Positions 1 to 6,879 of a stretch of DNA of 19,498 nt are shown piece after piece (position 1 is the stretch's first letter; each line of letters begins with the position of its first letter). This DNA comes from Lachnospiraceae bacterium (GTDB taxonomy: Bacteria; Bacillota; Clostridia; Lachnospirales; Lachnospiraceae). The notes below the pieces were generated by a model. That model did no database searches. It was not told the DNA's origin and saw only the letters and a program-made list of their open reading frames with translations. Where the stretch lies: NCBI GenBank assembly GCA_009774215.1, contig VSNH01000057.1:1-19498 (forward strand). Direction: 5' to 3'. Made by a program: the position numbers and the translations under genes.

Positions 1-452
1 GTGATGGTGCTGGCGCCCTCAGAGAAGTGTCTGTTCTGGATGCCCACTACGCCCGCACGGATAATACCCTTGATGTCGATGCCGTTATGGTCATAAAAAC
101 GGGCGTCCTCGACGGCGACAAATGCGTCCTTCAAGTCCTGAGGAACCATGTCGATGGAAACCGGGATTCGGTTGGCATCGGTGGAAACCAGCTTCTTGAT
201 CTGTGTGCCTTCTATATTGTATACAAAGGTGGAAAAGCCGGAGGGGGTTACGTCGATATTGCTGATGTCCGGTGCGGTCGCCAGAATACCCTTAAAAGCG
301 CCGATGCCCGCGCTTACGCCGACAATAGCCGCGCCGATCATGCCGATCAGAAATACCTGCACAAAAGTAAATGCAATCTTCCTGCTCCATTTTTTACCTG
401 TAGAGTGAAGCGCCTGCTGTTTTTTGCGGACGCCCTTTTTGCCGTAGTTCAT
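1..452 (-). CDS. Class A penicillin-binding protein, N-terminal part (GT51 peptidoglycan glycosyltransferase), cut by window edge
   Basis: The first 150 codons are visible; the rest lies beyond the left edge. The product should polymerise lipid II into glycan strands at the outer face of the membrane. Seen: a basic cytoplasmic head (about residues 1-25), one hydrophobic anchor (about 26-55), then the start of a GT51 domain. Motif 1, VAVEDARFYDHNG (about residues 112-124), carries the likely catalytic Glu115, and motif 2 begins as EGASTI at the edge. The ATG at 450-452 is preceded by a GGAGG ribosome binding site and by a good promoter at 477-505. A C-terminal transpeptidase domain is expected from the family (PBP1A/PonA type) but is not visible, so a monofunctional glycosyltransferase cannot be excluded. 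The family call is firm; the exact gene name is not. Confidence 0.9.
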   Translation of the reverse strand, partial: MNYGKKGVRKKQQALHSTGKKWSRKIAFTFVQVFLIGMIGAAIVGVSAGIGAFKGILATAPDISNIDVTPSGFSTFVYNIEGTQIKKLVSTDANRIPVSIDMVPQDLKDAFVAVEDARFYDHNGIDIKGIIRAGVVGIQNRHFSEGASTI

Positions 453-476
453 AGGATACTGCCTCCTCGACTTTTT

Positions 477-505
477 ATCATAGTCTCAAATGCCGATCTA
501 GTCAA
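477..505 (-). promoter_or_regulatory. Promoter of the penicillin-binding protein gene
   Basis: Read on the minus strand: TTGACT (500-505), a 17-base spacer, TATGAT (477-482). It lies 25 bases upstream of the ATG, leaving a short leader with the GGAGG site. Confidence 0.75.
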
Positions 506-533
506 TCTTTTTAGAAAAAGCCGCAATCTGTCA

Positions 534-676
534 GTGATTATTCAGCCTCTGGCTTCATAGTTACGGAATCCGACCTATTCCGGTTTTGCCTTCGGCAAAG
601 AGGTCGGATGCTTCTCAACGGTTACACATCCTCACGAACTTTGCAGCAAGTGCAAGGTTCTGGGCTGAACTGTTAC
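534..676. repeat. Palindromic dispersed repeat, copy A (143 bp, imperfect terminal inverted repeats)
   Basis: This element fills most of the 358-base space between the penicillin-binding protein gene and yigZ. Its ends are GTGATTATTCAGCC (534-547) and GCTGAACTGTTAC (664-676), which are roughly inverted copies. Inside is a nested hairpin: outer arms CCGACCT (570-576) and AGGTCGG (601-607), inner arms TTTGCC (585-590) and GGCAAA (594-599), loop TTC. A second hairpin pairs 636-645 with 651-660 around the loop GCAAG. The last 103 bases match copy B at 13239-13342 with about 13 differences by eye. Compared with copy B it has 28 extra bases after the left end. It has no coding capacity, so it looks like a MITE- or REP-like non-autonomous element. 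Confidence 0.8.
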
Positions 677-746
677 ATTTGTCCGGTCTGTGACGATTAT
701 AGCAAAATTCCCCTGGCAAATAAAGGTTTTTATGCTTTCTTAAGAA

Positions 747-775
747 TTGTTCACGATTCTGTGCACATTTATACT
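747..775 (+). promoter_or_regulatory. Probable promoter of yigZ
   Basis: TTGTTC (747-752), a 17-base spacer, TATACT (770-775). A start of transcription near 782 would leave about 30 leader bases before the yigZ ATG at 811. Confidence 0.6.
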
Positions 776-810
776 TGCACGGCGGGAAGAAATGTGCAAC
801 GATATTATAC

Positions 811-1473
811 ATGGATAAGTATGCACCGTACAAAATTATTGAATATGGGGGCGAGGGGGAGCTTGTGGAGAAGAAATCCCGCTTTATTGCCCACGTACAG
901 GCCACCTGCACCGAGGAAGCGGCGGCCGCTTTTATCGAGGCTGAGAAAAAGCGGTATTGGGATGCCAGGCATCATTGCTATGCCTATATCATAGGAGAGC
1001 AGGGGGAGACCGTGCGGTATTCCGACGACGGGGAACCTTCCGGTACAGCGGGCAGGCCCATTCTGGAGGTGCTGACAGGGTCGGGTATCCGAAATTTGAC
1101 GCTGGTGGTGACCCGGTATTTCGGCGGTACGCTCCTTGGCACCGGCGGACTGGTGCGCGCCTATACGCAGGCGGCGCAGGCGGGGCTTGCCGACAGCCGT
1201 GTGGCTGTGATGCGGTATGGGCATACTCTGACAGTGGAGACAGATTATAACGGTATAGGAAAAATTCAATACCTTTTGGGGCAGCGCGGCATTCCCATAG
1301 AGGACTCTGTCTACACGGAGCAGGTGACTGTCCGATTTCATGTACCCTGTGAGGAGAAGGACAAATTAATCAAGGACATTACGGAGGCTACCGCCGGCGC
1401 AGCTAAGGTGGGCGTTTCCGATCCTTTCTATCATAAAAGCGCGGAAAACATTTCCGGGCGCGGTTCGGTTTAG
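811..1473 (+). CDS. yigZ: YigZ / IMPACT family protein
   Basis: A 220-residue protein of the YigZ/IMPACT family (UPF0029 domain followed by a ferredoxin-like DUF1949 domain). Its biochemical role in bacteria is not firmly established; it is related to the eukaryotic IMPACT/YIH1 translation-control proteins. Seen: the family signature in residues about 69-118, including RYSDDGEPSGTAGRP and TRYFGGTLLGTGGLVRAY. The length fits the family. I chose the ATG at 811 because the homologous region begins with KSRFIAHV some 22 residues later; an in-frame TTG at 775 lies inside the promoter -10 hexamer. No strong Shine-Dalgarno sequence sits directly before 811, and an 8-codon reading frame starting at 792 overlaps the start. 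It is followed after 47 bases by mgtE and may be co-transcribed with it. Confidence 0.9.
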   Translation: MDKYAPYKIIEYGGEGELVEKKSRFIAHVQATCTEEAAAAFIEAEKKRYWDARHHCYAYIIGEQGETVRYSDDGEPSGTAGRPILEVLTGSGIRNLTLVVTRYFGGTLLGTGGLVRAYTQAAQAGLADSRVAVMRYGHTLTVETDYNGIGKIQYLLGQRGIPIEDSVYTEQVTVRFHVPCEEKDKLIKDITEATAGAAKVGVSDPFYHKSAENISGRGSV

Positions 1474-1515
1474 CCGGAACGCCGCCGGGATGCAGGATTC
1501 CGGCGGAAAGGCGGC
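1473..1515 (+). promoter_or_regulatory. GC-rich leader with two alternative hairpins before mgtE
   Basis: GCCGGAA (1473-1479) can pair with TTCCGGC (1498-1504). GCCGCC (1481-1486) can pair with GGCGGC (1510-1515), which overlaps the likely mgtE ribosome binding site (AAAGGCGG). The two pairings cross each other, so they are probably mutually exclusive or form a pseudoknot. No M-box (ykoK) magnesium riboswitch is recognisable in this 47-base gap. A regulatory role is inference. Confidence 0.35.
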
Positions 1516-1520
1516 AGAAT

Positions 1521-2933
1521 ATGGGTGAGAATAAGGAAGTGGAAAAGAAGGCGTCGGAGACAGGGGAGACAAAGATCTACAACGACTACGCCGATTTTGG
1601 AGTGGAGGGGATCAGGGAGCTTCTCGGGAAAGGGCAGTACACCAGCCTGCGAAAAATTATTGAAGAGTTGAATGACGCGGATATTGCGGACTATATGGAG
1701 GAGATGGAGGAGGAAGAGGTTATCAAAATCTTCCGCATCCTGCCCAAAGATACGGCGGCGGACGTCTTTTCTTATCTGGAGATTGACAGGCAGCAGTCCA
1801 TCATTACCTCTCTGTCGGATAAGGACGCGGCGCGCATCATTGACAACATGATGTCCGACGATGCGAAGGGGCTGATGGAGGAGATGCCCGCCAACGTGGT
1901 CAAACGTCTGATCGCCAATACAAGCCCGGATACGAGAAAGGCGATCAATCATCTGATGCGTTACCCGGAGGACTCCGCGGGCAGCATTATGACGGTGGAG
2001 TACGTGGACTTGAAGGAGCACTACACAGTGGCCCAGGCGATTGAGCGCATACGGAAAGTGGGTGTGGACAGCGAGACCATCAATATCTGCTATGTGCTCG
2101 ATTATAAGCGGACGCTCGTGGGGACGGTTGCCCTGCGGTATCTGCTCTTAAGCGACCCGGACGCCGTGATCGGTGAAATGATGCACCGAAACGTGGTTTC
2201 TCTCCACACCCTGATGGATCAGGAGGAGGTTGCCAGACAGTTTAAAAAGTATGAGTTTACTGCCATGCCTGTGGTGGACAACGAGGACAGGCTGGTGGGC
2301 ATTATCACCATGGATGATGTGGTGGATATTCTGGAAGAAGAGACCACGGAGGACATTGAGAAGATGGCGGCCGTGATGCCGTCCGATAAGCCGTATCTGA
2401 GAATGACTGTGTTTGACGCCTACAAAAAGAGGATTCCCTGGCTGCTGCTTTTGATGATTTCGGCTACCTTTACGGGAAGCATTATCACATCCTTTGAGAA
2501 TGAACTGAGCCGCTATGTGGTGCTGACAGCGTTTATTCCCATGCTTATGGATACCGGCGGCAACGCGGGCGGACAGGCTTCCGCCATCATTATCCGCGGT
2601 ATCTCGCTGGATGAGATCGCGTTTGGCGATTGGAGCCGTGTGATCTGGAAGGAGATCCGCACGGCGGTTCTGTGCGGTCTGACGCTGTCGGTCTGCAATT
2701 TCGGAAGGCTGATGATTTTTGATCATGTGAGCGTGCAGGTGGCGTTTGTGGTGTGTCTTACCCTGCTGATGGCGGTGATCGTGGCGAAGATGGTCGGTTC
2801 CACGCTTCCCATGCTGGCAAAGAAAATCGGGCTTGATCCGGCGGTGATGGCAAGCCCGTTTATCACGACGATCGTGGACGCGATTTCATTGCTTATTTAC
2901 TTCCGCGTGGCGGAGATTGTGCTGGGGATCTAG
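1521..2933 (+). CDS. mgtE: Magnesium transporter MgtE
   Basis: A 470-residue MgtE-type Mg2+ channel of the cytoplasmic membrane, close to the usual length (about 450). Domains in order: a helical MgtE N domain (about residues 25-150), a pair of CBS domains (about 155-275) that sense intracellular Mg2+, a connecting helix, then the membrane part (about 300-470). Conserved pore-domain stretches include DTGGNAGGQASAIIIRG (about 344-360) and PFITTIVDAISLLIYF (about 446-461); Asp453 in the latter is the probable equivalent of the conserved Mg2+-selective aspartate. The ATG at 1521 follows an AAAGGCGG site. The TAG stop lies inside the left end of the 167-bp inverted-repeat element, so the element's end forms the stop codon. 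The C-terminus nevertheless looks complete. Confidence 0.95.
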   Translation: MGENKEVEKKASETGETKIYNDYADFGVEGIRELLGKGQYTSLRKIIEELNDADIADYMEEMEEEEVIKIFRILPKDTAADVFSYLEIDRQQSIITSLSDKDAARIIDNMMSDDAKGLMEEMPANVVKRLIANTSPDTRKAINHLMRYPEDSAGSIMTVEYVDLKEHYTVAQAIERIRKVGVDSETINICYVLDYKRTLVGTVALRYLLLSDPDAVIGEMMHRNVVSLHTLMDQEEVARQFKKYEFTAMPVVDNEDRLVGIITMDDVVDILEEETTEDIEKMAAVMPSDKPYLRMTVFDAYKKRIPWLLLLMISATFTGSIITSFENELSRYVVLTAFIPMLMDTGGNAGGQASAIIIRGISLDEIAFGDWSRVIWKEIRTAVLCGLTLSVCNFGRLMIFDHVSVQVAFVVCLTLLMAVIVAKMVGSTLPMLAKKIGLDPAVMASPFITTIVDAISLLIYFRVAEIVLGI

Positions 2934-3096
2934 TGCTCCATTTACCAATTAACTATCCTTTTTTGCTTGCCAGAATTCCCTTCTACTGCGTTGTTTTCGG
3001 TCAACGATGCCACCGGCATCGCCTCCCTCAAACGCCTTGTATAAGGAAATTCTGGACTTCGCAAAAAGTGTATGCAATTGGAAAATGGCGCACTAG
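2930..3096. repeat. 167-bp inverted-repeat (MITE-like) element between the mgtE and typA stop codons
   Basis: The ends are CTAGTGCTCCATTTACCAAT (starting at 2930) and an inverted counterpart ending GCACTAG at 3096. The arms stay similar for about 50 bases on each side: CCAGAATTCCCTT (2970-2982) pairs with AAGGAAATTCTGG (3043-3055) with one mismatch. Inside are CGTTG/CAACG (2989-2993 and 3002-3006) and, overlapping it, CGATGCC/GGCATCG with loop ACC (3005-3021). The terminal CTAG on both sides could be a 4-bp target duplication or part of the repeat; being palindromic, it does not decide. There is no open reading frame of note. It could also act as a bidirectional terminator for the two convergent genes. 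Confidence 0.75.
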
Positions 3097-4938
3097 TTAT
3101 TTCTTCGCCGCCGCAGAAATCGCCGCACGCTTCCGCAGCGTCGGATCCAGAATCTTCTTTCTGATTCTGAGGTTCTCCGGCGTCACTTCCAGCAGCTCAT
3201 CGGTGTCAATAAACTCAAGCGCCTGCTCCAAGCTCAACACCTTGGGCGGCGTGAGGCGTAACGCCTCGTCTGCGGAGGAAGAGCGGGTGTTGGTGAGCTG
3301 CTTTTTCTTGCAGACATTTAATTCGATATCCTCGCCGCGTCCGTTCTGTCCGACAACCATGCCGGAATAGACTTTCTCACCGGGACCGATGAAAAGGGTG
3401 CCGCGTTCCTGCGCGTTGTAAAGCCCGTAGGTGATGGCTTCGCCCGCCTCAAAGGCGATGAGGGAACCCTGCTTGCGGTACTGAATATCCCCCTTGTAGG
3501 GACCGTAACCGTTAAAGATGGTGTTCATAATGCCGTTGCCCTTGGTGTCGGTCATAAACTCGCCCCGGTAACCGATCAGTCCGCGGGAAGGGATGGAAAA
3601 CTCCAGACGGGTGTAGCCGCCGGATGCCATGCCCATATTTTTTAGTTCGCCTTTTCTCTGGCTCAGCTTTTCTATGACAGTCCCGGAAAATTCTTCCGGC
3701 ACATCCACATAGCACAGCTCCATGGGCTCGGTCTTTTTGCCGTTTTCGTCGGTCTTGTAGAGCACTTCCGCCTTGCTGACGGCAAACTCATAGCCTTCCC
3801 TGCGCATATTCTCAATCAGCACGGACAGGTGCAGCTCGCCGCGCCCCGAAACCTTGAACGCCTCCGTGGTGTCGGTCTCCTCCACCCGCAGGGAAACGTC
3901 CGTATTTAACTCCCGGAAAAGTCTGTCGCGCAGATGGCGGCTGGTCACATACTTGCCCTCTTTGCCGGCGAGGGGGGAGTCGTTGACGCAAAAATGCATG
4001 GCGATCGTGGGCTCCGAAATCTTCTGGAAGGGAATCGGCTTGGGCTCATCGGGAGAGCAGAGGGTATCGCCGATATGGATATCCGCAATGCCTGAGATGG
4101 CCACGATGGAGCCGATTTTCGCCTCTTTCACTTCCACCTTGTCCAGACCGTCGTACTCGTAGAGTTTGCTGATCTTTACCTTCTTCATCTTGTCGGGGTC
4201 GTGGTGGTTCACGATGACCACTTCCTGATTGACCTTGACGGAGCCGTTGTCCACTTTGCCGACGCCGATTCTTCCCACGTACTCGTTGTAGTCGATGGTG
4301 CTCACCAGAAGCTGGGTGCCCGCGTCGGGATCGCCCTGAGGCGCGGGAATGTGCTCGATGATGGTGTCAAAGAGCGGGGTCATGTTCCCACCCTTCACCG
4401 TGAGCTGCGTGGTGGCGGTGCCGGTCTTTGCGGAAGCGTAGACGAAGGGGCAGTCGAGCTGCTCGTCGTTGGCGTCCAAGTCCATGAAAAGTTCCAGCAC
4501 TTCATCCACGACCTGAATCGGTCTCGCCTCGGGACGGTCGCACTTGTTGATGCAGACGATCACGGCAAGATCCAGTTCCAGCGCCTTTTTCAGCACGAAT
4601 TTCGTCTGAGGCATGGGTCCCTCGAAAGCGTCCACCACAAGGATCACGCCGTCCACCATTTTCAGCACGCGTTCCACCTCGCCGCCGAAGTCCGCGTGAC
4701 CGGGGGTGTCGATGATGTTGATCTTGGTGCCCTTGTAGGTGACGGCGGTGTTTTTGGAGAGGATCGTGATGCCGCGCTCCTTCTCAATGTCATTGGAGTC
4801 CATGACGCGCTCCGCCACCTCCTGATTCTCCCGGAAAACGCCGCTTTGCTTTAACAGCTCGTCCACCAGCGTGGTTTTGCCGTGGTCAACGTGGGCGATA
4901 ATTGCTATATTTCTCACATCTTCTCTTGTCTGTTTCAT
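3097..4938 (-). CDS. typA: Translational GTPase TypA/BipA
   Basis: A 613-residue ribosome-binding GTPase of the TypA/BipA family, at the usual family length. It acts in the cytoplasm in ribosome assembly and in stress or cold adaptation (family knowledge). Seen: P-loop AHVDHGKTT (residues 15-23), switch I ERGITI (54-59), G3 DTPGHADFGGE (77-87), G4 NKCD (131-134), and G5 around YASAKTG. These are followed by elongation-factor-like domains II, III and V and the TypA-specific C-terminal part. The ATG at 4936-4938 is preceded by AAAGG. A near-consensus promoter lies at 5016-5044. It is convergent with mgtE, with only the 167-bp element between their stop codons. Confidence 0.97.
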   Translation of the reverse strand: MKQTREDVRNIAIIAHVDHGKTTLVDELLKQSGVFRENQEVAERVMDSNDIEKERGITILSKNTAVTYKGTKINIIDTPGHADFGGEVERVLKMVDGVILVVDAFEGPMPQTKFVLKKALELDLAVIVCINKCDRPEARPIQVVDEVLELFMDLDANDEQLDCPFVYASAKTGTATTQLTVKGGNMTPLFDTIIEHIPAPQGDPDAGTQLLVSTIDYNEYVGRIGVGKVDNGSVKVNQEVVIVNHHDPDKMKKVKISKLYEYDGLDKVEVKEAKIGSIVAISGIADIHIGDTLCSPDEPKPIPFQKISEPTIAMHFCVNDSPLAGKEGKYVTSRHLRDRLFRELNTDVSLRVEETDTTEAFKVSGRGELHLSVLIENMRREGYEFAVSKAEVLYKTDENGKKTEPMELCYVDVPEEFSGTVIEKLSQRKGELKNMGMASGGYTRLEFSIPSRGLIGYRGEFMTDTKGNGIMNTIFNGYGPYKGDIQYRKQGSLIAFEAGEAITYGLYNAQERGTLFIGPGEKVYSGMVVGQNGRGEDIELNVCKKKQLTNTRSSSADEALRLTPPKVLSLEQALEFIDTDELLEVTPENLRIRKKILDPTLRKRAAISAAAKK

Positions 4939-4999
4939 ATTTTTGCCTTTCGTGTGTTGCTTGTTATAAGGTATTCGGGGAATTCATCTCAATAACCAT

Positions 5000-5011
5000 G
5001 AGGAATTCCTC
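5000..5011. other. 12-bp palindrome in the typA leader
   Basis: GAGGAATTCCTC is a perfect palindrome lying just downstream of the typA -10 hexamer (5016-5021), at about +5 to +16 of the expected transcript. It could be a repressor site or a small 5' structure; this is inference only. Confidence 0.35.
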
Positions 5012-5015
5012 GACG

Positions 5016-5044
5016 ATTATAGCACCTGTTTCCTCTTCTTGCAA
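5016..5044 (-). promoter_or_regulatory. Promoter of typA
   Basis: Read on the minus strand: TTGCAA (5039-5044), a 17-base spacer, and a perfect TATAAT (5016-5021). It lies 77 bases upstream of the typA ATG. Confidence 0.85.
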
Positions 5045-5077
5045 GAATAGAGTTTTATTTCAGCTGGAAAATGGCAG

Positions 5078-5122
5078 GAAAAAGGTGCAAAGCCTGAATC
5101 GTTCCATAAGACTTTGCACCTT
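5078..5122 (-). terminator. Rho-independent terminator of the 60-codon gene
   Basis: On the minus strand AAGGTGCAAAG (5112-5122) pairs perfectly with CTTTGCACCTT (5082-5092) across a 19-base loop, and the 3' arm runs into a short T tract (TTTTT). It begins 24 bases after the stop codon of the small minus-strand gene and insulates typA's promoter. Confidence 0.75.
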
Positions 5123-5146
5123 GTATTGCATGATATACCGTCGGTA

Positions 5147-5329
5147 TCACTCTTTTATTTTGTCAAGTTCTGTAAGGTTAACGCCGGAAATTTGTAAAAA
5201 TACTTTTAATTCAACATATCTGGTCTTCATTTTCTTATATACATTTGATTGCTTTTCGCATTCCAACATATAATCTTGTAATCTTGAAAATTCCTCAATG
5301 GAGATTTTAATCATCTCTTTTTCTGACAT
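5147..5329 (-). CDS. Hypothetical protein, 60 residues
   Basis: I do not recognise this family. The protein is short, charged and probably mostly helical; its middle (about residues 10-45: Glu, Lys, Arg, Leu rich, with one Cys) could form a helix or short coiled coil. There is no signal peptide or membrane segment. The ATG at 5327-5329 has a good AGGTG ribosome binding site 6-7 bases upstream; an upstream in-frame ATG at 5398 lacks one, so the shorter product is preferred. A convincing terminator follows the stop, which supports a real, monocistronic gene. The region is clearly more AT-rich than its neighbours, as in recently acquired or weakly constrained DNA. The function is unknown. Confidence 0.6.
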   Translation of the reverse strand: MSEKEMIKISIEEFSRLQDYMLECEKQSNVYKKMKTRYVELKVFLQISGVNLTELDKIKE

Positions 5330-5573
5330 ATATTTCACCTGCTTTCTATACTTTAGAAAATTGCGAATACTAATACTGCTACAAAAAAAGTATATCACAA
5401 GATAGAAGCAAAGTCTATGAAATTAGCCAGACGCTTATGCTGTATGATGCCGGAGTCACGCGACCCCTTACAGTTCTATTTTCCCGCCATATCTTATATA
5501 TTGATAATACAATAACAGTTCAGGGCCGTAATTTGACACGGCGTTGAAATACTTGAGCAGAATGGAGGAAAAC

Positions 5574-6206
5574 ATGACGGATAAGGTAATTGAAAACAAC
5601 CAGGTGGCGGTTATGGGGGAGATTGTAAGTGATTTTTCCTTCAGCCACGAGATTTTCGGAGAGGGATTTTATATGGTAGATATCAGTGTGGATCGACTCA
5701 GTGAGTCAACTGATATCATACCGGTGATGGTGTCTGAGAGGCTCATTGACGTAAATGAGGATTACAAGGGAATGAAGATATGCATCACGGGACAGTTCCG
5801 CTCTTATAACAGACATGAGGAGAGAAAGAACAGGCTGGTTTTGTCTGTTTTTGCCCGCGAAATCGAGTTTGTGGACGATATCGGGGAAGGGGCGAAGACG
5901 AACCAGATTTTTTTGGACGGTTATATCTGTAAAGCGCCGGTTTATCGTAAGACCCCGCTTGGCAGGGAGATTGCCGATCTGCTTTTGGCGGTGAACAGGC
6001 CTTACGGGAAGTCGGATTACATACCCTGCATCTGCTGGGGGCGCAACGCCAGGTTTGCCAGCACCTTTGAGGTGGGGAGCCGCTGCGCTATCTGGGGCAG
6101 GATCCAGAGCCGTGAATATATGAAGAAATTGTCGGAGGAGCAGTTGGAACGAAGGATCGCCTACGAGGTTTCCGTCAGCAAGCTGGAGCTGGTGGAGGAT
6201 GAGTGA
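5574..6206 (+). CDS. Single-strand DNA-binding (OB-fold) protein with two OB-like halves
   Basis: A 210-residue soluble protein. Two similar beta-rich halves are visible, about residues 9-102 and 109-207, each resembling an SSB/PriB-type OB fold: VAVMGEIVSDFSFSH...ITGQFRSYN...LSVFAREIEFV and IFLDGYICKAPVYRKTPLGREI...PCICWGRNARFA...IWGRIQSREY. The second half is the more SSB-like (CICWGRNA is close to the canonical WGK-like strand). There is no acidic glycine-rich SSB tail, so this is not the main replicative SSB. I chose the ATG at 5574 because GGAGG (5565-5569 region) sits just before it; a TTG at 5544 is less likely. A role in binding single-stranded nucleic acid is inferred from the fold; the substrate is not known. 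Confidence 0.65.
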   Translation: MTDKVIENNQVAVMGEIVSDFSFSHEIFGEGFYMVDISVDRLSESTDIIPVMVSERLIDVNEDYKGMKICITGQFRSYNRHEERKNRLVLSVFAREIEFVDDIGEGAKTNQIFLDGYICKAPVYRKTPLGREIADLLLAVNRPYGKSDYIPCICWGRNARFASTFEVGSRCAIWGRIQSREYMKKLSEEQLERRIAYEVSVSKLELVEDE

Positions 6207-6324
6207 GGCTTGCGGACGACTTGCTTGGTGCGGGTGTGCAGTAACGGCTTGCATCCTTGAAAAGATTGTGCTATTCTGAGCTTAATGTATTTTATGTGAC
6301 TTTTGAGAATACGGGGTGCTGTTT

Positions 6325-6825
6325 ATGGAAAAAGGCAGGATTCAGATATACAGTGGGGAAGGGCACGGAAAATCTCCGGCGGCGCTGGGGCGTGCCATTC
6401 AGTCGGCATGTGAAGGAGATTATGTCGTTATCATACAGTTTCTGAAAGGGCGGGGGTTGACGGAGTCGGAGTTTGTGAAGCGTCTGGAGCCGGAGATCAA
6501 GATTTTCCGCTTTGAGAAGTCGGTGGAAGATTTTTCGCAGCTTTCCGACGAGCGCAAGGAGGAGGAGAGCCGCAACATCAGAAACGGATTGAATTTCGCG
6601 AAAAAGATCCTGAACACGGGGGAGTGCTCCCTGCTGATTCTGGATGAGGTGCTTGGGCTGATCGACAACGGCATTATCACGGTGGAAGAGTTAAAGAATC
6701 TTCTTTCGGGGAAGCCGGAGGAGATGGATATCATTATGACGGGCATCACGTTAAACGACAGGGTGTGCGCGCTGGCGGATCAGGTGACGAAGGTGGAAAC
6801 CATGCATTTTAAGATATGGGATTGA
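6325..6825 (+). CDS. CobO/BtuR-like P-loop ATPase (divergent corrinoid adenosyltransferase family)
   Basis: A 166-residue protein related to ATP:cob(I)alamin adenosyltransferases (CobO/BtuR/CobP). Seen: P-loop SGEGHGKSPAALG (about residues 10-22) followed by the typical start of an alpha helix, VVIIQFLKG (about 34-42), a Walker B-like LLILDEVLG (about 107-115), and a late MTGITLNDRVCALADQVTKV. In authentic family members the P-loop is usually GNGKGKT, the last motif reads TGR, and a further 20-30 residues follow (…H…G…A..GIE); here these are changed or missing, and the protein is shorter than the usual ~190. No cobalamin genes or B12 riboswitch are nearby. The ATG at 6325 is preceded by GGGGTG; a GTG at 6316 is possible. 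Family membership is likely; enzymatic activity is uncertain. Confidence 0.7.
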   Translation: MEKGRIQIYSGEGHGKSPAALGRAIQSACEGDYVVIIQFLKGRGLTESEFVKRLEPEIKIFRFEKSVEDFSQLSDERKEEESRNIRNGLNFAKKILNTGECSLLILDEVLGLIDNGIITVEELKNLLSGKPEEMDIIMTGITLNDRVCALADQVTKVETMHFKIWD

Positions 6826-6850
6826 CACGGATGTACCCGGGTGCTATGAT
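6822..6850 (+). promoter_or_regulatory. Promoter of the lysine riboswitch / dapA transcript
   Basis: Perfect TTGACA (6822-6827), a 17-base spacer, TATGAT (6845-6850). The -35 hexamer overlaps the TGA stop codon (6823-6825) of the preceding gene. Confidence 0.85.
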
Positions 6851-6879
6851 AAACCATAGTAAACAACATTATAAAGTTT

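Noticed and set aside
27..560. 177-codon plus-strand open frame at the left edge
   Set aside because: It is opposite to the penicillin-binding protein gene, whose GT51 motifs read cleanly on the minus strand.
4201..4854. 217-codon plus-strand open frame
   Set aside because: It is antisense to the GTPase domain of typA, whose motifs are all intact on the minus strand; the translated product is His/Asp/Val-rich shadow sequence.
5512..5522. TAACAGTTCAG, matching one end of the dispersed repeat
   Set aside because: Only 11 bases match and no second end or internal stem is present, so chance or a remnant cannot be told apart.
5533..5561. TTGACA before the OB-fold gene as a promoter
   Set aside because: No -10 box lies at the right distance and the start would fall on the ribosome binding site.
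6207..6324. Possible B12 riboswitch before the CobO-like gene
   Set aside because: The gap is only 118 bases and lacks the B12-box sequence and the expected long aptamer.
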